Assembly: GCF_001941825.1 (NCBI RefSeq)
Contig: NZ_CP019038.1
Span: 5,456,001 to 5,520,000, forward strand
Origin: Massilia putida
GTDB taxonomy: Bacteria > Pseudomonadota > Gammaproteobacteria > Burkholderiales > Burkholderiaceae_D
Direction of reading: 5' to 3'
DNA length: 64,000 bases
Made by a program: the position numbers and the translations under genes. The notes beneath the pieces were generated by a model. The model saw only the letters and a program-made list of their open reading frames with translations. It did not search any database and was not told the DNA's origin. Below are positions 40,531 through 52,840 of the stretch, one piece after another (position 1 is the first letter of the stretch; each line of letters begins with the position of its first letter).

Positions 40531-41406
40531 TCAGATCGACAATGATACGTACGCCGCATCCGCCATCGCATAGCGTGCGAACAGGAAGTCGCGGATCGAC
40601 GACACGTGTCCCTCCGCCCAGCCGAGGACGACGAAATAATCCGGCCGCGCCTCGATCCCGCCCGGCCGGCGGATCAGCACCGCCGGCCGGCCTTCGACGA
40701 GGCCCGGCCATGCCGCCCATCCCTGCGACTGCCCATAGCGCGTGAAGTACTCGCCGACGGCGGCGCCCTGCAGCCGCCGCCGGTTCACGAGGTCGAGCCG
40801 CACGTCGGCCGCGAGCATCTCGCGCAGCGTGTCGAAGTCGCGCGCGTTGAACAAGTCGACGTAGCGCTGCAGCAGCCGCCGTTCCGCGTCCGGCAGGGCG
40901 GTGCGCGTGCCGGCGGCGTCGTAATGCCCGGCCAGGTCGCGCAGGCGCCCGCGGCCGCGCTGCAAGGCCGATTTCACCGCAGGCACGGTGGTGCCGAGGA
41001 TGTCCCCGATCTCGTCGGCGGAATAATCCAGTACGTCGAACAGGATGACCGCGCTGCGCTGCGCCGGGGGTAGGCGCATGAACGCCGGCAGGCTCGCCGA
41101 GGTCGCTTCGCGGCGCGCCTGTTCGTCGTGCGCGTCCTCGATCAGGTCCACGTCGTCCTCGTCGCGCATGTCGGGCGCGCGGGCCCGGCGCCGCAGCAGG
41201 TCGAGCGCCAGATTGTGCGCGATGCGGAACAGCCAGCCCTCGGGATTGTCGATGGGCCGGTCCGCGGACTCCAGCGCACGCACGAGGGCATCCTGCACGA
41301 TGTCCTCGGCGTCGAGCACGGAGCCGACCATGCGTGTGCAATAGCGGTGCAGTCTGGGGCGCAGGCGCTCCAGGTCGATCGACAGGAGGGCGGATGGTTG
41401 GGGCAT
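40531..41406 (-). CDS. ECF sigma factor with SnoaL-like C-domain (SigJ type)
   Basis: A 291-aa RNA polymerase sigma-70 factor of the ECF41/SigJ style. Region 2: RYCTRMVGSVLDAEDIVQDALVRALES, then GWLFRIAHNLALDLLRRR; region 4: FMRLPPAQRSAVILFDVLDYSADEIGDILGTTVPAVKSALQRGRGRL. A C-terminal extension of about 110 residues (ERRLLQRYVDLFNARDFDTLREMLAADVRLDLVNR) has the SnoaL/NTF2 fold that in this class replaces an anti-sigma factor as an internal regulator. The antibiotic-biosynthesis-monooxygenase-like gene just upstream on the same strand (three-base gap) is its usual kind of partner and likely target. Confidence 0.9.
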   Translation of the reverse strand: MPQPSALLSIDLERLRPRLHRYCTRMVGSVLDAEDIVQDALVRALESADRPIDNPEGWLFRIAHNLALDLLRRRARAPDMRDEDDVDLIEDAHDEQARREATSASLPAFMRLPPAQRSAVILFDVLDYSADEIGDILGTTVPAVKSALQRGRGRLRDLAGHYDAAGTRTALPDAERRLLQRYVDLFNARDFDTLREMLAADVRLDLVNRRRLQGAAVGEYFTRYGQSQGWAAWPGLVEGRPAVLIRRPGGIEARPDYFVVLGWAEGHVSSIRDFLFARYAMADAAYVSLSI

Positions 41407-41409
41407 GCG

Positions 41410-41706
41410 TCAGGCGGTCACGGTCGATGCGGCGTCGCAGGTGATGGCGTCCATCTGCGCGAGCGCCTGCACGCGTTCGAAGTAGGCGGGCATCTCGGGA
41501 TGCCGGCGCATCGCCGCGATGTCGTCGGCGCTGCGCCACTGGCCGTAGATGACGACGCGCCGGTTGTCGCGGGCGATGTGCAGCGTGGACGAGATGAAGC
41601 CGGGGACTTTCGATATCCAGGCTTCCGTGCCTTCCCGCAGCAGGGCCGCGAGGCGGTCGAGGTTTTCCGGCGCGGTGGTGAAGATGTTGATCAGGGTGGT
41701 GGGCAT
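41410..41706 (-). CDS. ABM-family (antibiotic biosynthesis monooxygenase-like) protein
   Basis: A 98-aa ferredoxin-like dimeric alpha-beta barrel protein: TLINIFTTAPENLDRLAALLREGTEAWISKVPGFISSTLHIARD, then VVIYGQWRSADDIAAMRRHPEMPAYFERV. The family includes small cofactor-free monooxygenases and haem-degrading proteins; the substrate cannot be predicted. ATG 41706 is preferred over an upstream frame extension. It precedes the ECF41-type sigma factor by three bases, so they are one unit. Confidence 0.82.
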   Translation of the reverse strand: MPTTLINIFTTAPENLDRLAALLREGTEAWISKVPGFISSTLHIARDNRRVVIYGQWRSADDIAAMRRHPEMPAYFERVQALAQMDAITCDAASTVTA

Positions 41707-41790
41707 GTCGGTTCTCCATGAACCCGGACAGTGGGTTCGCACTGCATAGACGTTGCAGGCGGGCGAAACGAATCGGTCCCGCGAAAAAAA

Positions 41791-42471
41791 TCAGCAGGGC
41801 GCGACGACCCGCACCACCGTCTCGCACCAGTCGCGGAACCCCATGCGCAGATACAGGTCGTGGGCATGGCGGTTGGCGCTCATCACGTGCAGGAACGGCG
41901 TGTCCGCCCGCGCCAGCTGGCGCATGACGAGTTTTTGCATCAGGCGTTTGGCGTAGCCGCGGCCCTGGTGGTCGGGATGCGTGCAGACGCCGCTGATCTC
42001 GCGCAGGCCGCCGGCCGCCATGCGCTCGCCCGCCATCGCGACGAGGTGGCCGTCGTCGAAGCAGCCGAAGTACTCGCCCAGCTCGATGGTGCGCGGGCCG
42101 AACGGACCCGGACGCGTCAGCTTGGCCAGCGCCATGGCCTGGTCCACGTGTTCCGGGCCCAGCGGCAGGGCGTCCGGGGCCGGGTCTTCCGCCGGGCCTG
42201 CGCGGCCATCCCACACGAGCCGGAACATGGTCGCCTCGGCCTCGAGGCGCCAGCCGTCCGGCACGGGACCGGACCAGGCGTCGCAATAAAACTGTTCGCC
42301 CGGCGCGCAGAACGGGCGCAGCGCGGCGAAGTCGGGATTGTGCGGATCGGGAAAGCCGACGATGGGCGAAAAGCCGGGCGCGTAGCGGCGCGCGCGGTCG
42401 GTGCCGGTGGAGAGGTGGCGGTGCGGGCCGTCGAGGCAGTTCCAGAAGATGTTGTCGAGCGGGTGCGTCAT
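41791..42471 (-). CDS. GNAT-family N-acetyltransferase
   Basis: A 226-aa protein whose C-terminal half is a GNAT (FR47-like) domain: REISGVCTHPDHQGRGYAKRLMQKLVMRQL contains the acetyl-CoA loop (Q-G-R-G-Y-A), followed by TPFLHVMSANRHAHDLYLRMGFRD. The first 110 residues are less conserved and Pro/Asp-rich. Acceptor unknown. Codon use and GC content match the core genome. It runs the same way as the hydrolase upstream (30-base gap). Confidence 0.85.
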   Translation of the reverse strand: MTHPLDNIFWNCLDGPHRHLSTGTDRARRYAPGFSPIVGFPDPHNPDFAALRPFCAPGEQFYCDAWSGPVPDGWRLEAEATMFRLVWDGRAGPAEDPAPDALPLGPEHVDQAMALAKLTRPGPFGPRTIELGEYFGCFDDGHLVAMAGERMAAGGLREISGVCTHPDHQGRGYAKRLMQKLVMRQLARADTPFLHVMSANRHAHDLYLRMGFRDWCETVVRVVAPC

Positions 42472-42501
42472 GGTGCCGTTACTCTAGCACGTCGCGATGG
42501 C

Positions 42502-43302
42502 TCAGGCATGCAGCTTCAGCACCCAGTCGAGCAAGGGCCTGGCCGCGTCTTCCCAGTGCGGATCGAGCATCAGCGCGTGCGCCAGCTGCGGCACGAGATG
42601 GGGCGACGCGCCGTAATAGGTGGCCGTGCCGCGCACCGCATCGGGACGGATGAAGCGGTCGTCCTGGCCGCCCAGCACGAACATCGGCGGCGATTGCCAG
42701 GGCATCGGCGCGAACGGCCGCCATCCCTGCAGTTCGATGCCGACGTGGCGCGATTCGCTCTGCACGCGGCGGGCGAAGCGGGCGTAGTCGGCGTCGGGCA
42801 GGTCGTCGGAAAACAGGTGGCGGCGCATGACGTCCGGATCGAGCGTCTGCGCATCGGCAAAGCTCAGGCGCGCCAGTTGGTGGAACAGGTCGGGCGACGA
42901 CAGCATCATCTGCCATGCCGAATACGCGAGACCCCACGGCGGCACGGACGCGAGCAGCGCGACGCCGGCCGCGTGGCCGCCGCAGCGGACCCAGTCCTGC
43001 ACGACGGCGCCGCCGAGCGAATGGCCGGCGACGACGAGCGGTCCGCCGTCCAGCCGTGCGACGGCGCGGCGCAGGTCGTCCGTGTAATCGGCCAGGCGCC
43101 AATCGTTCAGGCGTTCGCGGCCCGCGCTCGCACCGTGGCCGCGCAGGCTGAGCGCGTGCACCTCGAAGCCGGCGTCGGCGAACCAGGGCATGAAATGCTC
43201 TTCCCACACCCAGGCGCCCACGCAGATGCCGTGCACCAGCAGCAGGCGCGGGCTGTCGCGACGGAGACGGGCCGGACGGCGCGAAATCAGTTCGAGTTCC
43301 AT
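42502..43302 (-). CDS. alpha/beta hydrolase
   Basis: A 266-aa serine hydrolase fold: oxyanion segment LLLVHGICVGAWVWEEHFM, nucleophile elbow VVAGHSLGGAVVQ (Ser about residue 97), acid in VLGGQDDRFI, and a late His in VPQLAHALMLDPHWEDAA. A lid of about 60 residues lies between. Substrate unknown; sequence style is of general esterase/lipase-like monomeric hydrolases. No signal peptide, so cytoplasmic. Confidence 0.87.
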   Translation of the reverse strand: MELELISRRPARLRRDSPRLLLVHGICVGAWVWEEHFMPWFADAGFEVHALSLRGHGASAGRERLNDWRLADYTDDLRRAVARLDGGPLVVAGHSLGGAVVQDWVRCGGHAAGVALLASVPPWGLAYSAWQMMLSSPDLFHQLARLSFADAQTLDPDVMRRHLFSDDLPDADYARFARRVQSESRHVGIELQGWRPFAPMPWQSPPMFVLGGQDDRFIRPDAVRGTATYYGASPHLVPQLAHALMLDPHWEDAARPLLDWVLKLHA

Positions 43303-43542
43303 GCATGCGTCAAGAGTGGCTCTCGGCTGTATGGTAGCGCAAGCGGGGCGTCACGGGGCCGGCGATTGCTGGCGCGGGCCGAACGGCCTGCTCGGTTTGC
43401 GGCCCTGTATCCGCCCGGTGCGAATGTCCGCAATGCAGGCACCGGCGCACCCGTCGCCGGCGCCTCCACGCAAGGAACCCGTGCCATTCGCAAACTTCAC
43501 GTTTCCCGAAGGGGCCGTCGACGCCGCCGCAAGGAAGAGGTC
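43303..43542. other. divergent intergenic region
   Basis: About 240 GC-rich bases upstream of both the hydrolase (minus) and the kinase (plus). I see no confident promoter or RNA. A GGAAGAGG ribosome-like site near its right edge serves the small frame that follows. Confidence 0.4.
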
Positions 43543-43746
43543 ATGTACCGCACGACCGCCATGTTCGCCGAGTGGTTCGGCGAGCAGGTGCGGCCCTTCA
43601 CGATGGTGCCGGTGGAGGAGGTCGCCGACGGCGGCCGGGGCGGGGCGGACGAGACGCTCGCGCTCGCCAAGATGGGATTGGCCGCCGCCCCGCTTGATTG
43701 CGTATGCAATGCAAATAGCGCGCCGCGGCGCCGTGCTTTTCGGTAG
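43543..43746 (+). CDS. possible small protein upstream of the hybrid kinase
   Basis: A 67-aa frame MYRTTAMFAEWFGEQVRPFT ... ADETLALAKMGLAAAPLDC with a fair ribosome site (GGAAGAGG, 5 bases before ATG). No family recognised; the end is cysteine/arginine-rich and looks random. It could equally be non-coding leader. Confidence 0.3.
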   Translation: MYRTTAMFAEWFGEQVRPFTMVPVEEVADGGRGGADETLALAKMGLAAAPLDCVCNANSAPRRRAFR

Positions 43747-43780
43747 CATGGATTGCCCATACATTCGGTTTTTTTCTGCG

Positions 43781-46339
43781 ATGGAGACCCAATCCTTACC
43801 CGCCGCGTCCTGCCTCGACGACGTGTTCATTACGGCGGAGCTGGAACGGCGTCCGCGCCGGACGCCCGATCACGCGGCCGAGAACCGCGCCATGGTCGCG
43901 CTCGCCCGCCAACTGGCCGCCGATCCCCATGGCGTCCCGCAAAAACTGGCCGAGCTCGTGCTGGAGCTGTGCGACGCCGACTCGGCCGGGATCAGCCTGC
44001 TCGAGGAATACGACGGCCGCCGCATCTTCCGCTGGCAGGCGGCCGCCGGGCTGTTCGCGGACCACCTGGGTGGCACGATCGCTTTCGAGCGGAGCCCCTG
44101 CGGCGTCGTAGTCAACCGCAATCAAACCATGCTGATGCGGTACGGCGAGCGCTGTTTCGAAGCGATGGCCGGTTTCGACCCGCCGATGATCGAAACCCTG
44201 CTCGTGCCGTGGGCCGCCGAGGGGCGCGTGCTGGGGACCGTGTGGGTGATCAGCCACCGGGAAGAGCACCGGTTCGATGCCGAGGATGCGCGCGTGTTGC
44301 GCAACCTGGCCGATTTCGCGGCCGCCGCGTACCAGGCCATCGTCACGCTCGAAGAAGCGTCCGAGGTCCGGCGCGAGCTGATGCAGGCGGCGGAGGAGCG
44401 CACGCGCGTGCTGGCGGGACATAACCGCATGCTCGAACATGAGATCGCCCAGCGGCGCCAGGCCGAGGAAGCATTGCGCGCCAGCGAGCAGCGCTACTGC
44501 GATCTGATCGGCGCGATTCCGGCTGGCGTCGTCGCGTGCGACGCGGCGGGGGCGGTCGTGTTCCACAACGCCTGCGCCGACCGGCTGTGCGGTGGTCCGC
44601 CCGGCGAGACGCCGGCCTGCTGGGGCCACGAAGCGTGCGCCGCGAACGGTCACCGGCTCGCCAATTTCACGGCACCGCTGCACGAGGTGCTGGCCGGCGG
44701 CCAGCCCGTCGTCGACCGCGAACTGGCCATCGAGCGGCCGGACGGCAGCCGCATCGACGTGCTGCTCAACATCACGCCGCTGCGCGACCACGCGGGCAGG
44801 GTCGCGGGCGCCGTCAACATCGTGCAGGACATCACGGCGCGCAAACGCATCGAGAACGACTTGCGGGTGTCGGAGCAGCGCTTTCGCACGCTGGCGAACA
44901 CGGTGCCGGTGCTGATCTGGCAGAACGACGAGCAGGGGCGCTGCATGTTCGTCAACCGGTACTACCTCGACTTCACCGGCAAGGCGTTCGAGGACGTGAT
45001 GGGCGTGCGCTGGCACGAGCTGGTGCATCCGGACGACGCGCCCGCCTACATCGCCGACTACCTGGATGCCGTGCGCATGCGCCGGCCCTGGCGCAACCTC
45101 GACCGCCTGCTGCGCCGCGACGGCCAGTGGCGCTGGTTCGACAATTACGCGCAGCCGCTGTTCGCGCCGGACGGCAGCTATGTGGGCCATGTCGGCGCGT
45201 CGCTCGACATCACCGATGCCGTGCTGGCCGAGCAGGCCTTGAAGGAGACCGACCGCCGCAAGGACGAATTCCTGGCCGTGCTGGCGCACGAGCTGCGCAA
45301 CCCGCTCGCGCCGATCAGCAACGCCGTGCACCTGCTGCGCCATCCGGACGGGCGCCGCCGCGCCGACCGCCTGGTCGAGATGCTGGGCCGCCAGGTGCGC
45401 CAGATGATCAAGCTCGTCGACGACCTGCTGGAGATCTCGCGCATCACGCGCGACAAGATCGAGCTGCATCGGCAACCGCTGCTGCTGGCCGACGTCGTGC
45501 ACGGTGCCGTCGAGACGAGCCGCCCGCTGATCGACCAGCAACGCCACCACCTGGAGGTGCGCCTGCCCGACGAACCGCTCACGCTCTTCGCGGACAGCGT
45601 GCGCCTCATGCAGGTCCTCGCCAACCTGCTGAACAACGCGGCCAAGTACACGGACCTGGGCGGGCGCATCGATCTGGAGGCGCGGCGCGTGGGGACCGAG
45701 GTCGAGATCACCGTGCGCGACAACGGCATCGGCATCCCGCCCGGCCACTTGCCCGAGGTCTTCGACATGTTCACCCAGGCGCACCGCGCGGCCGGGCGGG
45801 GGCAGGGCGGGCTCGGGATCGGGCTTGCGATGGTGCGCAGCCTCGTGCAGATGCATGGCGGCACCGTCGAGGCGAGGAGCGCAGGCGCGGGCCTCGGCAG
45901 CGAATTCATCGTGCGCCTGCCGCTGGCGGACGCGCACGATGCGGACGCCGATGCCGCCGCCGCCGGGCACGCGTCACCGCTGGCCGGGCAGCGCATCCTC
46001 GTCGTCGACGACAACCAGGACGCGGCGGACACGCTCGCCATGCTGCTGGAAGCGGACGGCGCCCAGGCGCGCGCCGTGTACGACGGTCCGGCCGCGCTGG
46101 CCGCGTTGCCCGGCCTGCGTCCGCACGTGGTGCTGCTCGACCTCGGCATGCCGGAGATGGACGGCTTCGAGGTGGCGCGCCGCATCCGCGCCGATCCCAC
46201 ACAGGCCGGCGTGCGCATCGTCGCGCTGACCGGCTGGGGGCAGGAGAGCGACCGCGAACGCACGCGCGGGGCTGGGTTCGATTTTCATCTCACCAAACCG
46301 GTCGACCTGGCCATGCTGCACGCGTGGCTCGGGACGTGA
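43781..46339 (+). CDS. GAF-PAS-PAS hybrid histidine kinase
   Basis: An 852-aa cytoplasmic hybrid sensor kinase. GAF domain about 10-190 (CDADSAGISLLEEYDGRRIF ... SPCGVVVNRNQTMLMRY), PAS at about 235-355 and 364-485, HisKA with H-box [11 protein letters not shown] (His about 502), HATPase to about 715 with NAAKYTDLGG and LGIGLAMVRSLVQMHGG, and a receiver domain 738-852 with DDNQDAADT, LLDLGMPEMDGFE (phospho-Asp) and LTKPVDL. No transmembrane helix. ATG 43781 aligns the N-terminus with that of its paralogue at 49085-52678; ATG 43748 is also possible. Output partner is not encoded adjacent. Confidence 0.88.
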   Translation: METQSLPAASCLDDVFITAELERRPRRTPDHAAENRAMVALARQLAADPHGVPQKLAELVLELCDADSAGISLLEEYDGRRIFRWQAAAGLFADHLGGTIAFERSPCGVVVNRNQTMLMRYGERCFEAMAGFDPPMIETLLVPWAAEGRVLGTVWVISHREEHRFDAEDARVLRNLADFAAAAYQAIVTLEEASEVRRELMQAAEERTRVLAGHNRMLEHEIAQRRQAEEALRASEQRYCDLIGAIPAGVVACDAAGAVVFHNACADRLCGGPPGETPACWGHEACAANGHRLANFTAPLHEVLAGGQPVVDRELAIERPDGSRIDVLLNITPLRDHAGRVAGAVNIVQDITARKRIENDLRVSEQRFRTLANTVPVLIWQNDEQGRCMFVNRYYLDFTGKAFEDVMGVRWHELVHPDDAPAYIADYLDAVRMRRPWRNLDRLLRRDGQWRWFDNYAQPLFAPDGSYVGHVGASLDITDAVLAEQALKETDRRKDEFLAVLAHELRNPLAPISNAVHLLRHPDGRRRADRLVEMLGRQVRQMIKLVDDLLEISRITRDKIELHRQPLLLADVVHGAVETSRPLIDQQRHHLEVRLPDEPLTLFADSVRLMQVLANLLNNAAKYTDLGGRIDLEARRVGTEVEITVRDNGIGIPPGHLPEVFDMFTQAHRAAGRGQGGLGIGLAMVRSLVQMHGGTVEARSAGAGLGSEFIVRLPLADAHDADADAAAAGHASPLAGQRILVVDDNQDAADTLAMLLEADGAQARAVYDGPAALAALPGLRPHVVLLDLGMPEMDGFEVARRIRADPTQAGVRIVALTGWGQESDRERTRGAGFDFHLTKPVDLAMLHAWLGT

Positions 46340-46349
46340 GGCGCAGCGT

Positions 46350-47330
46350 TCAACCCGCGCCGGCACGGAACGCCTTGCGATACGCCGCCGGCGACGTCTG
46401 CAGCGCCGCGCGGAAGTGCTGGCGCAGCGACAGCGCGGACCCGAAGCCCGCTTCCCTGGCAACCGCTTCGACGGCCGCATCGCCGGTCTCCAGCATCCAG
46501 CGCGCGTGCGCCAGCCGCTGGGCCAGCAGCCATTGCTTGAACGACGTCCCTGTCGCCTGGCGGAAGTGACGTGTGAAGTTACGCCGGCTCATGGCCGCGC
46601 GCTGCGCCAGGTCGTCGATGGCGTGGTCCTCGGCCAGGTGCCGCGTCACCCAGTCGAGCACCGCGGACAGCCGGCCGCCGGTGCTCGACACGGGCAGCGG
46701 CCGTTCGATGAACTGGGCCTGGCCCCCTTGCCGGTGCGGCGCGACGACGAGCATGCGTGCCACGTGATTCGCGGCGTCCGCGCCGCACAGCCGGCGCATC
46801 AGGTGCAGGCAGCAGTCGATGCCGGCCGCCACGCCCGCGGACGTCAGCACGTCGCCGTCGTCCACGTACAGCACGTCCGGATCGACCTTGACGCGCGGGT
46901 GGCGGCGCGCCAGTTCGGGCGCCACGGCCCAGTGCGTGGCGGCCGGGCGGCCGTCCAGCAGGCCCGCCTCGGCCACCGGGAACGCGCCCAGGCACAGCGC
47001 GACGATGCAGGCGCCGCGTGCGTGCGCCGCGCGCAGAGCCTGCAGCAGCGCGGGTGGCGCCGGGCGGCAGTCGTCGTACCAGGCGGGCATGACGACGATG
47101 TCGGCGTCCGCCAGCGCTTCCAGGCCGTGGCGCGGCACGATGCAAAAGCCCGCGCTCGTCGTCAGCGGTACTTCCGGACCGGCGCCGCACACGGTCAGCT
47201 CGAAGCGCGAGCGCGCGTCCGCGCCGGGGCGGCCGCTGAACACGAGGCAGGGCACGGCGAGGTGGAAGGGCGTCATGCCGTCGAAGGCGATGACGGCCAC
47301 GCGGTACGAAACAGGGGCGGATCGGGGCAT
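46350..47330 (-). CDS. GlxA-type AraC-family regulator
   Basis: A 326-aa transcription factor with an N-terminal DJ-1/PfpI-like domain (VAVIAFDGMTPFHLAVPCLVF ... CIVALCLGAFPVAEAGLLDGR ... TSAGVAAGIDCCLHLM) and a C-terminal AraC HTH pair (MSRRNFTRHFRQATGTSFKQWLLAQRLAHARWMLET and VAREAGFGSALSLRQHFRAAL). Nucleophile-elbow cysteine of the DJ-1 fold is present in ALCLGA. GlxA-like regulators sense small nitrogen compounds or unknown ligands. It is divergent from the MBL hydrolase at 47421, its probable target, with a 90-base shared promoter region. Convergent with the kinase before it. Confidence 0.9.
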   Translation of the reverse strand: MPRSAPVSYRVAVIAFDGMTPFHLAVPCLVFSGRPGADARSRFELTVCGAGPEVPLTTSAGFCIVPRHGLEALADADIVVMPAWYDDCRPAPPALLQALRAAHARGACIVALCLGAFPVAEAGLLDGRPAATHWAVAPELARRHPRVKVDPDVLYVDDGDVLTSAGVAAGIDCCLHLMRRLCGADAANHVARMLVVAPHRQGGQAQFIERPLPVSSTGGRLSAVLDWVTRHLAEDHAIDDLAQRAAMSRRNFTRHFRQATGTSFKQWLLAQRLAHARWMLETGDAAVEAVAREAGFGSALSLRQHFRAALQTSPAAYRKAFRAGAG

Positions 47331-47420
47331 GGCCCGATTATATCGAAAGGTGTCCTGCGGGCCACTGTCGGCAATCCGGCCGCATGGCGACAATGGTGGC
47401 ACACCCACCAAGGAGCCGCC

Positions 47421-48221
47421 ATGAAACTGACCCAGATCCGCAACGCCACCCTGCTCATCGACTACGCCGGCAAGACCCTTCTCATCGATCCGCTGCTGGC
47501 GGAGCGGGGCGCCTATCCGGGCTTCGCGGGCACGGCCAACAGCCACCTCGCCAATCCCCTCGTCGACCTGCCGGTGCCGCCGGACACGCTGATGGACGTG
47601 GACGCCGTGATCGTCACGCACCTGCACCTCGACCACTGGGACGACACGGCGCGCCGCACGCTGCCGCGCGGGCTCCCCGTGTTCGCGCAGAACGAGGCCG
47701 ACGCGAAGGCCATCCGCGCCGACGGTTTCGGCGACGTGCGGCCGCTCGATGCGGAAGGCGGCACCGCGTTCGACGGCATCCGCATCGACCGCACGGATGG
47801 CCAGCACGGCAGCGATACGGTCATGGCCGCGATCGGCGCGCGCATGGGTGAAGTCAGCGGCATCGTGCTGCGCCATCCGGACGAACCCACGCTGTACATC
47901 GCGGGCGACACGGTGTGGAACCGGCACGTGGCGGCGGCGCTGGAGACGTATAGACCGGACGTCGTCGTGCTGAACTGCGGCGACGCGCAGGTGCCGGGCC
48001 TTGGACCCATCATCATGGACAGCGGCGATGTCGGCCGGGTGGCGCGCGCTGCGCCCCGGGCCGCCATCGTCGCGAGCCACCTGGAGGCCGTGAATCACTG
48101 CATGCTGTCGCGCGCCGACCTGCGCGCCTGGCTGGACGGGCAGGGCTTGCGTGCGCGCGTGAGCGTGCCCGACGATGGCGAGGTATGCGTATTCATGCAA
48201 TCCGGCGCGCGTTCAAGGTAG
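47421..48221 (+). CDS. MBL-fold metallo-hydrolase (UPF0173-like)
   Basis: A 266-aa zinc hydrolase. Metal motif THLHLDHWDD (H-x-H-x-D-H), IDPLLAERGAYPGF strand, LYIAGDTVWNRHVAAAL, and the late histidine in IVASHLEAVNHC. AAGGAG precedes ATG 47421 by 5-6 bases. It resembles the L-ascorbate-lactonase/UPF0173 arm of the MBL family; substrate unknown. Divergent from the GlxA-type regulator, which probably controls it. Confidence 0.88.
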   Translation: MKLTQIRNATLLIDYAGKTLLIDPLLAERGAYPGFAGTANSHLANPLVDLPVPPDTLMDVDAVIVTHLHLDHWDDTARRTLPRGLPVFAQNEADAKAIRADGFGDVRPLDAEGGTAFDGIRIDRTDGQHGSDTVMAAIGARMGEVSGIVLRHPDEPTLYIAGDTVWNRHVAAALETYRPDVVVLNCGDAQVPGLGPIIMDSGDVGRVARAAPRAAIVASHLEAVNHCMLSRADLRAWLDGQGLRARVSVPDDGEVCVFMQSGARSR

Positions 48222-48266
48222 TATGCGGAGGATGCGGCGCCGTGCCGCGCACCGACGAGGATAGAC

Positions 48267-49061
48267 ATGGCCATCGATGCCACCGACTTCGACGAGTACC
48301 TGCACTTCGCCAACGAGCTGGCCGACGCGGCGGCGGCCGCGATTTTGCCGCACTTCCGCGCCGGCAGCGGCGCGGAGAACAAGAGCGCGCAGGGCTTCGA
48401 TCCGGTGACGGCGGCCGACCGCGCCGCCGAGCGGGCGATGCGCGCGCTTATCCGCGCCCGCTATCCGCGGCACGCTATCCTCGGCGAGGAAGAAGGGAAA
48501 GAAGACGGTAAACTCGCGGGCAGCGACGGCCTCACCTGGGTGCTGGACCCCATCGACGGCACCAAGGCCTTCCTCCTCGGCCTGCCGCTGTGGGGCACGT
48601 TGATCGCGCTGAACGACGGCACGCGTCCCGTGCTGGGCCTGATGAATCAACCGTTCACGCGCGAGCGTTTCGTGGGCACGGCGCAGTGCGCCTGGAACGG
48701 CGGACATGTATTGCACACGCGGCCCTGCGCGCAGCTGCCTGATGCCCACGTGATGTGCACGTCGCCCGATATTTTCGATCCCGCCCAGCGCGCCGTCTTC
48801 GATGCCGTGGCAGGCCGGGCGCGGCTGCTGCGCTATGGCGGCGATTGCTACGCCTATTGCATGCTGGCGTCCGGCCTCGTCGATGCCGTGATCGAAGCCG
48901 GCCTGCAGCCGTGGGACGTGCAGGCGCTGGTGCCGATCATCGAAGGCGCCGGCGGCGTCATCACGGCGTGGGACGGCGGCGACGTCCAGCACGGCGGCAC
49001 CGTGCTCGCGTGCGGCGACGCGCGCCTGCATGCGCAACTGGTGCGCGAGTTAAATACGTAG
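48267..49061 (+). CDS. hisN: inositol-monophosphatase-family histidinol-phosphatase
   Basis: A 264-aa Mg2+-dependent phosphatase. Metal motifs GFDPVTAADRAAE, GEEEGKED, and WVLDPIDGTKAF (D-P-I-D-G-T), then LQPWDVQALVPIIEGAGGVIT with the final Asp (W-D). The HisN type dephosphorylates histidinol phosphate; related enzymes act on inositol or 3'-phosphoadenosine phosphates, so the substrate is likely but not certain. No his genes are adjacent. A strong palindrome follows its stop. Confidence 0.85.
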   Translation: MAIDATDFDEYLHFANELADAAAAAILPHFRAGSGAENKSAQGFDPVTAADRAAERAMRALIRARYPRHAILGEEEGKEDGKLAGSDGLTWVLDPIDGTKAFLLGLPLWGTLIALNDGTRPVLGLMNQPFTRERFVGTAQCAWNGGHVLHTRPCAQLPDAHVMCTSPDIFDPAQRAVFDAVAGRARLLRYGGDCYAYCMLASGLVDAVIEAGLQPWDVQALVPIIEGAGGVITAWDGGDVQHGGTVLACGDARLHAQLVRELNT

Positions 49062-49084
49062 GGTGGACGGCTCGCCGTCCGCCC

Positions 49085-49089
<5 letters not shown>
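49057..49089. terminator. bidirectional terminator-like palindrome
   Basis: CGTAGGGTGGACGG / CCGTCCGCCCCTACG with a four-base loop between the convergent hisN-like gene and the hybrid kinase; its right arm enters the end of the kinase gene. No long U-tract. A common repeated type (GTAGGGTGGACGG...) in proteobacteria. Confidence 0.65.
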
Positions 49090-52678
<3,589 letters not shown>

Positions 52679-52840
52679 GTCTTCTCGTCCGTTGTTATGC
52701 CGGGCAGACTCACTGCGGCTGGGCCGCGAACGGGAAGAATAGGGGCAGATCGTTCGCCAGGGCAAGCGAAAGATGAGTTTTGGCGGGCTTTCGAATGAGC
52801 CAGTGTTGCCGATGCGACGAATCGCATTCCAGCTGGAAAT

